From Xestospongia muta (taxonomy: Eukaryota > Porifera > Demospongiae > Haplosclerida > Petrosiidae): a DNA stretch of 64,000 nucleotides. The notes under the pieces were generated by a model, which worked only from the letters and a program-made list of their open reading frames with translations, was not told the origin of the DNA and made no database searches. The stretch covers positions 8,208,451 to 8,272,450 of the forward strand of contig OY848923.1 of NCBI GenBank assembly GCA_963693285.1, in the 5' to 3' direction. Of the stretch, positions 52,059 through 62,731 are shown piece by piece (position 1 is the first letter of the stretch; every line of letters begins with the position of its first letter). The translations under genes and the position numbers were made by a program.

Positions 52059-52753
52059 CATCATTGGAGTGTTGTCGTAAGTTCAGAGGTAACAATAATG
52101 TATGCTATATTTTATAATTTTTATTATATACTATTTCATATTTTTTTCTTCTTTTCTCATTTTTCTCTACAGATCTTTAGGTAGGTCAGTGCTTCAAGAC
52201 ACTTATTTATCTCTCCTTCTGACGCTGTAAGTTAGTAATGTATATTATATTAACTTATGGGTTTATAACACATTAATATTTTTTTATTTTTCTTTCTTTC
52301 TATAGCATCATTGGAGTCCAGGATCTAGTTGGTTGTCGTAAGTTCAGAGGTAACAATAATGTATGCTATATTTTATAATTTTTATTATATACTATTTCAT
52401 ATTTTTTTCTTCTTTTCTCATTTTTCTCTACAGATCTTTAGGTAGGTCGGTGCTTCAAGACACTTATTTATCTCTCCTTCTGACGCTGTAAGTTAGTAAT
52501 GTATATTATATTAACTTAAGAGTTTATAACACATTAATATTTTTTTATTTTTCTTTCTTTCTATAGCATCATTGGAGTGCAGGATCTAGTTGGTTGTCGT
52601 AAGTTCAGAGGTAACAATAATGTATGCTATATTTTATAATTTTTATTATATACTATTTCCTATATTTTCTTTTTTTCTCATCTTTTTTTCACCAGATCTT
52701 TAGGTTGGAGGTCGCTGCCTCAAGACACATTCAACTATCTCTACATTGAGGGT
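52059..52753 (+). repeat. Tandem exon/intron modules, unit A (261-base period, three units)
   Basis: Two exon-like pieces alternate. X starts catcattggagt (52,059-52,076; 52,306-52,337; 52,567-52,598). Y starts atctttaggt (52,173-52,226; 52,434-52,487; 52,696-52,753). Each is preceded by a pyrimidine-rich tract and AG and followed by gtaagt. The introns between them repeat as well. X (32) plus Y (54) is 86 bases, not a multiple of three, so repeated inclusion would shift a reading frame. That favours a noncoding or 3' UTR transcript. Confidence 0.75.
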
Positions 52754-52800
52754 GTAAGTTCATTAGTACTTTATACAAGGTCATAAAATGTAGTTGTTGG

Positions 52801-52843
52801 TAGTATATCATTTGAGAGTGGTACATTCGACAGTTGTAAATTT
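52801..52843 (-). repeat. Right arm of the 43-base inverted repeat (unit A)
   Basis: The arm begins tagtatatcatttgagagtg and pairs with 51,951-51,993 at 41 of 43 bases. Similarity stops sharply on both sides. Confidence 0.8.
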
Positions 52844-53799
52844 GGTAGAGTGTAGTTGTAATTAAAGTGATATACAATTATATCCTCTAGAGCAAGGGAC
52901 AAAGGTGCAGTATATGATCTTGGAGAAGGCTGAGGAAGTCACAAGCAATAATTAGTTATCTTGTTTCCACCCCCATACATCCCAAGGCTATTTTGGGTTA
53001 ACCTAGAAAATATGAGGTGTGGTCAAAATAAGCCAAACCCAATGTTAGTAGGCGGGTCTGTCTACTGAAGCCTGATAAGTAGGCGTTGTTTTTTGTTGTT
53101 TTTAAATTTTTTTAATTACAATATTACATTCTTCATAAAACCATTGGAAAAATTAGATTACAAATTAACAGTGTTAATTTATTTAATCAAACTGAGAAAA
53201 GTTGATAAGTTGTTTCAGGTTAAGAGTGTATGTTACAGAAATAAACATAGATATCAGGTCGTCATTTTTAGAACCTATATGCAGTATGTAGTAGATGATT
53301 AGTTTGAAACAAAGAATCATTTCACATATTTTGATGAAACTTTGGCTATTAGCTGCCACAATACTTCTTGAGCCCTTAAATAAGAAGCAGAGATTTACAT
53401 ACAAACAGCTATTTTTAGATATTGAAGAAAATCTGTTAATCTACTGTTACTTGACATGTATCAATATTGTGTCCTTTACTTTTCTAATAGAAACAGCTGA
53501 CACATGTACAAAATGTGGCTCATTTGCAACAGGCTAAACAAGATAGACAATAAAGAGTTGACTGTCATTTTGTAGGATTTGTTGATTAAATCTATTTTAA
53601 GGTTTTTCCATTCACAATATAATGTAATGTACACTAAATATGTACTCCTGATAATCAACTTACTAAACACTTTTTGGAATAGTGAACTTGTACTGTAGTA
53701 TAGGTTGACTTATAAAACTGTTGATAAATGTATAAAGAAGTGTCTTCTGATCCTAACAGATCAGAGAGTGATGTGTATCATATATAAACAAAAACTAAC
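52844..53799. other. AT-rich region with no supported gene
   Basis: Small ORFs at 53,093-53,302 and 53,295-53,537 overlap in different frames and carry no recognisable domain. I treat the stretch as noncoding. Confidence 0.4.
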
Positions 53800-55610
53800 T
53801 CCTTACCGCAACTAATATATTTATTTTTCACAGACAGTCCCACAAACTTTGTACAATTGGGGTGTTCTTTGTTAGTCCTTAGACAGGTCCTTGTCTCCAC
53901 AGACCAGAGTTTAAGTTCACCATCTGTTGAGCTATGAAAAGTATAGTTGATTCACCCACTCAGCTAGCTAGGCATGTTTACAGTAATAGTTTACGCTGAG
54001 ACTAACTCATTATCATTAAAGTACTACATATAGATAATGGCCTTTTTATGACCTCTCAATGACAATACAGGCTTTGCAAACATTCTTATATCCATCAACC
54101 TAATTATACAATCTGCAGCAATGATATACAACATTGTTGATTGCATTTAAAGCTACTATGACAATAGTATAAACTAAGCTATTTTCTAATGGACAGTTAC
54201 GTAGCACATCTATTCTCTTACCAGTACTACCATAAGCCAGATGATATCTATTATTAGGTTGAAATCTCACACTAGAGATAATATCTTGTGAAGAGACTGA
54301 GCACTGGTTTAATGTTAAATGCCACAGTTTAGAGAACAGTCACTGGTCCCAGAAGCCAAGAGAAATGAGTCATATTTGTTATAGTAAACAGACCTCTTCT
54401 ATGACGCTACTAAATAGTAGAATGAGACACTCAATATTGTAATATATCAGATCCTCGTTTCTTTGGATTAAGGAAGCACTGACTATAAGAGGTTAGTATT
54501 GTCATGTCTTTCATTGCTGTGAGTAATACTAACACTTAAGCCCCAGAAGAGAATGGACACAAATTATACTGACCTGATATGTGTGGATAGATTTGTTATG
54601 GTGAGTATTGCAGATTGATAATGTACTATCAAAATCACTAGCTGTTAATTATACAATATTAAACCAACAGCAGTCTCACCTTAATTCTTTTAGCATAACT
54701 CCAACAGCAAATTAAGAACTCACCATCTCTATCAAATTCAATAGTAGATACAATACTGCTATTTCCGATAGGTGTGTCACCATAATATAATGTAGAAAAT
54801 TCTTGAAATGTTGAGTATTTAGTAACATCAGTCAGTATGTCACAAAATAAAGATGCGGAGGATAGGAGGAAGCTATGTTTTGAGTTGACGGATCATGTTG
54901 ACCCACTGTATAGTAATATGCAACAATAAACTATAACTCATACAGTAACTATGTTATGCTAACCAAAATATAATTGTTCTTGTTACTGTTACATGAAGTA
55001 TACTCACAGATATTAGGTGAGTTGGAGAGAGAGTAATAACATTGCAATAACTCATCAAAATTACCGTTAAGACAGTGCTTTCTTTTAGATAACTGAGACT
55101 ATAAAAGAAAGGTATTGATACTTACGTGCAAAAGGTTAAGACACAAAATTATTAACCAAGTTATTATCATTAGCAAGTTTAATCAAAGGCATATTGTTCC
55201 CTCTTCTGAAAGTGTGACATTATCAGATTCAGTTTCCAGAGTCTGGGCCTCAATGTCTTTGTCTATTAATTGTAACTCTTTATTAACTTCTTATAATTGC
55301 TGCAAACCACAACAAAAAATGCCGAATTGAAAAAGTAGCATATTAACTCAATTTATGTACGTGAAGTTTCCTTTTCTTAGCTTTGGTCAAAAATTCAGTA
55401 TATATCTTCTTAGATATTATTGCCTGCTCCTAAACAAAAGTAGTTTGTCTTAAAAATATAGCATGTGTAGTTTGTCATAGCATGTACTTAATACAATACA
55501 CAGTGTAATTATTGAAACATAATTCTATATTACCTTCTTAACTGCCATATGTTGAGAAGCAACAATAGAGTTCTTCCCTACAGAAATATTTATAAAACTT
55601 TGTAAATTAT
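53800..55610 (-). pseudogene. COP1: COP1 (RFWD2) E3 ubiquitin ligase pseudogene, 5' part missing
   Basis: In functional form COP1 is a RING/coiled-coil/WD40 ligase component. On the minus strand, from 5' to 3', there is KNSIVASQHMAVKK (about 55,535-55,580), then KKIYTEFLTKAKKRK and a coiled-coil piece KELQLIDKDIEAQ with a TAA stop just before it (about 55,195-55,310). SKRKHCLNGNFDELLQCYYS (about 55,020-55,105) and NSSIVSTIEFDRDGEFLI (about 54,660-54,830) follow. The blade LASGTSDCSL / KLWHLTLNQC has a frameshift between its halves (about 54,225-54,390), and the end is STDGELKLWSVETRTCLR, TKFVGLSVKNKYISCG. The RING domain is absent. The nonsense codon and frameshift mean it is broken. Confidence 0.75.
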
Positions 55611-55716
55611 AACTAACATAAGAAATTTGGGACAACAAATTCATCTTGAGACGAAATTAAAAAGTTCATATCATCAATTATAAATAATTCGTTAAAATTA
55701 ATAATTATTAATCGTA

Positions 55717-55757
55717 TATATATATATATATATATAATTATATATATATATATATAT
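55717..55757. repeat. AT dinucleotide microsatellite
   Basis: A run of ta/at repeats interrupted once by taatta. Similar shorter runs lie in introns at 16,961-16,979 and 44,239-44,273. Confidence 0.9.
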
Positions 55758-55984
55758 CAATTATATAAAAACTCTTTAGCGTACATCTCATTTAATCCTT
55801 AGATAAAGTATATACTACTTCGTGTCATTAACTTGTATCATAATTCAGAAAGGTTGATACGTCTTGAGAACTAGTAAAGATATACTGACTTTTTGCAGAC
55901 ATTTAATGTACATTTATATAACTCATACCATTGTGACAGTCCATGTTAGAAGTAAAGATTACTTAGTACCACCAAAAAGAGAGA

Positions 55985-56390
55985 GGAGACTATAAACAGT
56001 GACAATGCCTACTGCTGAGTGCCATATAGTGATATCTTCATAATAACCACATACAATGAACACAACAATATATGAACTTACCAAAAACATGGTACATTAA
56101 TCCAATGCCACTTATACTAGAGAAAATCCTCTAAAATGTAATATAGTAATATAAACAAACTATGAAAAGTTAAGAACATCTGAATCCATACAGATTGTAC
56201 AGATATCAATGGACGATACATGATAGACAATACATAGGCTAAATATAAGCATAAAATAAACATAGTATATTAAAAGTACTCACCAAGGAATAGTCCGATT
56301 AGAAAGCGAGCTGCTGGTTCTGGGATGCCTAACAGAAGAGACACACTCCCTTCTACCGATATTATTTCATGATTTTTAACTCTATCTGAG
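55985..56390 (-). pseudogene. MBOAT lysophospholipid acyltransferase fragment (LPCAT3/MBOAT-like)
   Basis: Four minus-strand exons read SVSLLLGIPEPAARFLIGLF (56,283-56,385), AYVLSIMYRPLIS (56,193-56,240), SSISGIGLMYHVFG (56,082-56,135) and a hydrophobic piece about 55,985-56,055. They match the first membrane helices of LPCAT3-type enzymes (ALRLIISIFLGYPFA, FHTFTGLSIAYFNFG). No in-frame start codon precedes the first exon (a TGA does), and the catalytic His/Asn region is missing. It is a truncated remnant or the 5' end of a rearranged gene. Confidence 0.6.
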
Positions 56391-56444
56391 TTGAATGACT
56401 TTAATCATTAATTTTACTGAGCTATTTTATTATAGCTAGGCAAT

Positions 56445-56760
56445 TATTCGGAGGAGAAATTACAGGAGGATGACTATAACTGGAGGAATTAATGGAGGAG
56501 AAATTAAAGTATTACAAATTAAAGGAGGATGAATTAAAGCAGGAATTAAAGGAGAAGAAATTAAAGTATGAGAAATTAAAGGTGAATTGATTAAAATAGG
56601 AATTAAAAGATGAATTTAAATAGAAATTAATAGAAAAATTAAAGTAGAAGAAATTAAAGGAGGAATTAAAGAAGAAAATAAAGCAGGAATTAATGGAGGA
56701 GAAAATAAAGTATGAGAAATAAGAAAGGATGAATTACAGCAGCAATTAAAGGAGAATTTA
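56445..56760 (+). repeat. Purine-rich degenerate tandem repeat
   Basis: About 20 loose copies of a 14-17-base motif of the type ggaggaattaaag, with variants such as gaagaaattaaag, run through about 315 bases. The plus strand is almost free of C. Confidence 0.8.
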
Positions 56761-56799
56761 TATAAAGTTACATCCTGTTAAAGTAGGTCCTCTAGTTAC

Positions 56800-57729
56800 T
56801 GGTACTCCACCTTTATTATCCCAGATAGTGTAAGTTGTTAGTATTGTATAACTAATGGAATAATTATATGATGTTACAGGGATGGTATTTGACCTCCACC
56901 TGACTTTCCCACCAAAATGTATGGTCAAATCCGTGATGAATTACAAACTAGAGATATAGTTTTGTTTTCGGGGGCTACAAGTTCAGGAGCACTTATCAAA
57001 AATATTTGATGGAGCTATTTTTTCATATGTTGGTTTGTAAGTATAATAGGATATAATATAACAACATATGAAATATGGTAGGTATTACAACATCGATATT
57101 CCAGTTATGTTATGGTTTGAGAATCTAGTACTAATAAAGCAGGACTTGTTGATCTTGATACAGGAACTGTCTGAAGAGGTATAGAACTCTTCCCACTCAG
57201 GAATAAAATTTTCTCTGGCTGGTATAATCGTGTTGGTATTCAACAATTAACTGGACTAACTGATGAGCAATGGGAGACATTATATGAGACAATGTTAAAA
57301 GTTAGCTATGAAAGTAATAGTATTGTCATTTGTATTAAGAAGTTTCAAGGAAGACCATATGAAAAGAACCAGTTAGATTTGATTATGTCTGCTGTTGATT
57401 ATGATGACAAATACTTGGATTTTCTCAGGAGTCATGAAGAAGATTTGAGTTTCATATTTTGTAGTGAACTTGTTGCTCATGTATATCAAGAACTTAATCT
57501 CATTGGTGGGAACAGTACTTGTAATACTTTATTATATTATTTTCTTCTAGATAAAACCAGGCTCTCCAGTGAGTATACTCCAGATAGTTTTGGTAGTCAT
57601 TGTCCTTTGAAATTAAACTATGGACATTTGGAACCAGAGGTTTATATTGATATGAGGTTGGATTTTGAGAAGGATGTTTACCGACAAAGCACTATCTCTG
57701 CTACAGAAGCTAATAAAATTGTTCAATAA
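56800..57729 (+). pseudogene. Papain-like (permuted NlpC/P60 type) protein, pseudogene
   Basis: The order of motifs fits the bacterial-type permuted papain fold: IRDELQTRDIVLFSGATSSG, FDGAIFSYVGL, ESSTNKAGLVDLDTG, GIELFPLRNKIFSGW, FQGRPYEKNQLDLIMSAVDY, LSFIFCSELVAHVYQELNL (nucleophile Cys) and SSEYTPDSFGSHCPLKLNYG. Breaks: in-frame TGA at 56,890, 57,118 and 57,172, and a one-base insertion near 57,003 before FDGAIF. The expected catalytic His of the SHVGL motif is Tyr (SYVGL). The last 145 codons (57,292-57,729) are open, with an optional intron inside. The enzyme type occurs in both bacteria and eukaryotes. Confidence 0.7.
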
Positions 57730-59642
57730 TTCAGTGATATTTGTTGTTAGTACTTTATAGTTACAAAATAACTAAATGCTTTTTTACATTTTTTATTAAT
57801 AACAATTGTCTGTACAGGATAGAGGCTGGCTTAAGGTAGTGATCATATTACCATTGGAATGTTGTGGTTTACAAGTGTTAGAGTAATGTGTAAATTATAT
57901 CAGCCATTGCATAGACGTGCTGCTATAAAAGTCAATTAAAGACTAATGCTGAGAATTACAATTATGATGAGACCAAACTGGAAAGTTGAGGTTTTCTGTA
58001 AATATGTTAAGTTTTATGGTTTATTGATTAAGGTTTAGGGTTTTCTATAACAAAACACATTATCTAGTGTTAGCTACAAACTGTACTCACCTCTTTTCTT
58101 ATCTCAACCTCATTTTGAGAAGAACATCATTCTCATTTATACAGTCAATACAATAGTCTTGTGTAGCCGATATCTTACGCTAAGTAGGTTTGAAAATGTA
58201 AAACTATTATTAGTAAAATTAGCAGCATTGTTCAATATTGTAGTAACATAGTGTGTGTCCATTATAAAAGGATATTGTATGTGAGTTCCATGATTCCAAT
58301 CTTCAAATTATCCTCAGCAGTTTCACTCACTTTTCTTAAGAATATCGACTGTAGTCTGCATATATAGGTGTAGAGGAGTTAAAGTCCACACTTTCTTAGA
58401 TTTTGATGTAGATTTTGTGGAGCTGTCAACATTTTTGGGGATTAAGATCGATGCACGAAACATCTCAAATAATTACAGCTATCAGAAAGTTGTTACTGCA
58501 TCTATCTGCTTTTTATAGTACCTTTCCTGTCAGAAATCTTAAAAGTATAGTCAATATTGGAATTCAGAAAGGGAGCAAACAAATAGATGTGGCTACTTGG
58601 ATTACTTTGACAAAACTCAATGAAGCTCATAATGCATATTCTAGAATGTATTCCCATACTGTAAGTAGTAGCTAATATGATACATATATGTAACATCAAG
58701 CACACATATTATATTAACACAATTGATTGTCTGGTACAATATTGGAGACTCCTTAGGAGGAGCAGAGGTGGTCTGTTATGTATATTTACAATGCAATATA
58801 GTTTGATCTTGTATATCATGTAGCCAGATTGGCTTTGACCTCATGTAATAACGAGAATTGTGTATGCATTGTAGATATGATTCAGTATATAGATGATTTA
58901 ATAGAGTATTCACTAGTTTTATAAATCTTATTGCATCAGCACATGATAGAGGAATCTGTGTTTGTAATAATTCTGTAACAGTTTCTTTAATAGTCCAATA
59001 TACGTTTTGTAAGTTAGCTATATGTATATACAAATAAATATAGATACGTGTTATGTATATAAATTACTGTAATAAGAGTTTGTATAGAATGGCTTACCAT
59101 GTTACTATGGTGACATAGTTTACGATGACATGGTTAGGATACAAGTTACCTTCTCATTTTAGTCAGATCCATCTAGAATGTAAAGTAGATTTGATTATAT
59201 TAGAGCATTCATTGTCTGTACTCACAAATTGATGACATAAATGTACCTCTAACCTCTTATTCTACCTGTATATATTATATACATGTAAAATAATAGATCT
59301 TTTTAGTTTTTTGCAGACTAGCAAGCAGTGTTTGAATGCAACGAATTCTGTATGCTCTATTTATTATGAAGTTACTTACTTGTTTGCAGCTGCTAAATAA
59401 CATCCTGGAGATCATTTAAGTAGATTATAGTTTTCTTAAGTGACCACACATCATCTGATAAGTGTTTTTTCAAGTGGTTACTATAGACATTTGGCTCGTT
59501 TTTGGACCTCAAAGTTTTCACTTCAATTCAGGTGAGAATTTTAATTATATGATAAGTAATAAGTGTGAATATTGTAAGAGAACAAAAAATAAATTAAAAA
59601 TGGTAGTATATAAACATCAATCTACTTTATAGTAAAATAAAC
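57730..59642. other. Noncoding block of unit B with a B-specific insert
   Basis: Matches 47,850-49,383. It contains a B-only segment at 58,347-58,707 with an 86-codon ORF (58,415-58,675, starting MWSCQHFWGLRS) that I cannot assign. No other gene is seen. Confidence 0.5.
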
Positions 59643-60055
59643 ATGGCAAAAAGACCTAGGATTTTGACAGCAGAGGATGTAATCCATGAGCTCGATGGAG
59701 ACAACTATTTCCTTGAACTAGATGATCCTCAAGACCCAGTTATGCCTGGAAGTGACGATGATTTCAGCAATTTGGAAGATATTAACGAGGATGATGAAGA
59801 AGGTAATTATATTCATATCAACAATAAAGTGATATCTGTGGTTAGTATCTACCAGTATAGCAACGTTTTTTTCTTATTTTTTTAGAAAATCCGTACCATA
59901 GTTCTATCTTACATCCATCTATCTCAGTTTGCAACCACACATCACAGCAACCAAACAATTGTTCATCACTATCCTCTACTATACAAACATCTCAATCATT
60001 AATACTTCCTCTAATTCAATCAACTATTGTTCAAACATCAACCTTTATTAATTAA
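59643..60055 (+). CDS. Small acidic two-exon protein, copy B
   Basis: Exon 1 is 59,643-59,802 and exon 2 is 59,886-60,055. Exon lengths (160 and 170) equal those of copy A, and the frame is intact. The start reads MAKRPRILTAEDVIHELDGD, then DDPQDPVMPGSDDDFSNLED. The tail is nearly identical to copy A. Retention of the frame in both copies suggests both are, or recently were, functional. Confidence 0.6.
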
Positions 60056-60158
60056 CGGAATTGCGCATTGCGCGTAATATTGTACTTGAGACGTAAGAGA
60101 AAGTAACGTGTTTTGTATTTCACTAGTTGGCTAGCCTTCTAACGCGCTACAGCAGCCA

Positions 60159-61807
60159 GTGAAACTACTCAACGAGGGTTTAGAAGTGTTCCTGCTATCT
60201 TTGGAAACAGTTTTAAGGTAAATGAGTGAGTTTTGTAAGCGTGTTGAGACACCTTTAGCGTATAAGCATTAGTATATAAATATACTTTCGTCGTTGTATA
60301 CTTATGTATAACAAGTATGTGTTAGTAGATGTTGATCATATTTGCTACATTATAGCTTGTATTAATGATGATAAAGTAAGATAACGTTCAAATGATGTTT
60401 ATAAGGTTGTAAAGCAAATTTACTATTTGTCTTATGATAAAGTAGGAATCAATCTCTTTCTAGCTTCCAAGTGTGGTATAAATACTTTTTGCATTCCTAA
60501 CATCTCCAGTAGGTGTATGTAAATTGTCTTCTTTTATTGTAACACAGGTTATATTTGCTCCATGTTCCTTCATCTGATAGTGTGACATTACTTGATAATG
60601 AACTTGAGGGACTGAAAAAGATAGCAAGACTTGCAACTGTTTTAATTGCCAATAACTTTGTCCTAACTTTGAGGAAAGACATAGCAGTTCTTTCTGAAGG
60701 TATGTATGTGATATAATATATGCATTTGCTATAGCAAAATCTACTAGATATTTACAACACACTGATACAAATTTTCATTTCTTAGTCAGAGACAATAGAT
60801 TATGATCAACACTTCTCATGTACATGTTTTGCTCTATTATGTTAAAAGGACATGTTTTTTAAAATTGTCCTTTTGTCTTTGCAAGAAGCAGTATAGTTTT
60901 TTTCAACAATTACGTGTATAACTTCCATCACAACATTACCACCTAATCCCATTTCATTGCATAAGTAATCAACGTTAAAGTGTTATAAAATCTGCATAGA
61001 CATGTGAAAGACCCATTATGTTGTAGCAGCCATTTTCTGCCACAATCCACCTAACTATGTGAATCAGTTTTTCTATGCTGTCTGGAAATCCAAGCCAGAC
61101 AAATAGTTCAACCAATATTGAATGATATCATAATGCAGTGGTGGAGCCACCAATTTTATCGTGATCAGGTTTATACTATAATCCACATGTCTTTTCTTTG
61201 ACGTGCCACTTGTGTTTATAAAAATAAATGTCAGCATTTTCTCTTGTATGTGCATGTTAAATATTGCATTAATTTAAAAAATTCCCTTGTTTTACTACCA
61301 CATGTACATCTAAAATAATCAATTAATATTAATTAATATTAATATTACTGCTCTTAAATGTTGAATAATTAAAAGAAAGAAAATCCCCAAACTTGATCAG
61401 TAAATAAACACGCGTAAATTGTAGTATACTGACGTAGTGTACCTACCCACTCAGTATACTACAACTCAGACCTGTAGCATACTGAATCAGTATACTATGA
61501 AAGTACGAATCACGTGAATACATACAGGTTGCCGCCATAATGTTAAACTACACATTGCAGCTCCCAGAATCAAAGAAGGATTGAGGTCTCTCATTCTACC
61601 TTACAAGGTTGATATGTTTTTAATTCACAGGTATTAATGGAGTAGAACATAATTATAGTTAGGTTTATATCCTAATTCCTGGATAATGAAGAGTATGTAA
61701 GAATGTTTTATATTAATTTAATCTTGTGTTTTCTCACTGTGTATCAGGATTGTAATGAGTTTGTAAAACTGGTTAGCCAAATGTCTGTGTCAGTAGGAAC
61801 AGCCTGA
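60159..61807 (+). CDS. Four-exon small protein, copy B (start codon changed)
   Basis: Exons are 60,159-60,217, 60,548-60,699, 61,528-61,607 and 61,748-61,807, with lengths and splice sites as in copy A. Changes are few, for example Asn to Asp in exon 2 and Ala to Pro in exon 3. The ATG of copy A is GTG here, and no upstream in-frame ATG exists before a stop. Copy B is therefore either inactive, starts inside exon 2, or uses a different first exon. A B-only insert of 353 bases lies in its second intron. Confidence 0.4.
60992..61344 (+). mobile_element. B-specific 353-base insertion in an intron
   Basis: Compared with unit A (50,731), unit B carries an extra block that starts ctgcatagacatgtgaaag and ends in attaatattaattaatatt. 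It has no coding potential. No clear terminal repeats or target-site duplication are seen, so it may be a nonautonomous element or a deletion in A. Confidence 0.4.
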
Positions 61808-62238
61808 TGTCTAAACATATTTGTAAGAATCTATTTTATTTAATATTGTTCTATTCTTTGTCAATATGTATCTCAGACTACAGTAAGACTACAGATGAGA
61901 GGTTAGTCAAACATGATGTGTACTCTTTATTTGTCAGTAAGAGTAGGTTTGTGTTTTATAGCAGTACTTTATTACATAACTGTGTCTCCTATTACCTTAA
62001 TACAAGGTATACATATAAATTCTGTATTAATTTGTGTATTAATCAAGAAATATTTAAGTGCGGACTGATAGTAACAAGAGCTTTCAATAAAGCGAATGAT
62101 TTACAGGTAAGACTCTTGTCAACTCATTATTGTTGTGTTGTCTCTTTCTTTATAGAATTATATGCTAGTCCTATCTGTTGGATAACAATGAAAGGTTACC
62201 AAATATTGATTAGTTATAAGCAGCTTTATACAATATAA
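61807..62238 (+). other. Conserved 143-codon ORF, copy B
   Basis: It matches the ORF at 51,171 with five or so substitutions (for example SKSRF for NKNRF). The internal intron signature gtaagactcttg ... tttctttatag is kept. It probably marks 3' exons rather than a single-exon protein. Confidence 0.35.
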
Positions 62239-62731
62239 TAGATACAAGATCACTTCCAGAGTCTTTGGTGTTATGAGTGCTGCTATCAGATATAACATGG
62301 TAACATAATGTAGAAACACACTCAATAATATTCAGTGATGATGTGATTTCTTATTCTATGGGGAGTTTTGCTTTGTGTCTGTGTTAACTAGTGAAACAAT
62401 CTGGACATTTTGTTATATTTGTGTAATGATTACTAAAGGTACATATAGGTTATGCTGTTAAGAAAATTGAAATAACACTGTATAACATAACATTATGTTT
62501 GTTTTATCTTTTGAGTCACATACACACACATACAGGTTAAAGACTTCATAAAGTGTAAGTTTCATATTTGTTAATAAGACTGTAAAATACTTTGGTAATT
62601 TTGTTATGTGATATGATACTGCTAAATATACAACTGTCGAATGTACCACTCTCAAATGATATACTGTCAATATTATTGTAATGTAATGTTAGCCTATATT
62701 ACGTAATTATTCTCTATTCTTTTTTATATAG

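Larger units (their letters stand above)
47783..52172 (+). repeat. Duplicated unit A (about 4.4 kb)
   Basis: This stretch is repeated, with a few percent divergence by eye, at 57,662-62,828. Offsets between matching points grow from about 9,900 to about 10,670 because unit B has extra sequence. The shared order is: tail of the papain-like pseudogene, noncoding block, acidic two-exon gene, four-exon small gene, conserved ORF, start of the exon/intron array. Confidence 0.85.

Noticed and set aside
53093..53537. Two overlapping ORFs of 69 and 80 codons
   Set aside because: Different frames over AT-rich sequence, low-complexity residues, no domain and no copy in the other duplicated unit.
56890..57174. 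Selenocysteine or TGA recoding in the papain-like gene
   Set aside because: A one-base insertion and the loss of the expected His accompany the TGA codons, so simple decay explains the facts better.
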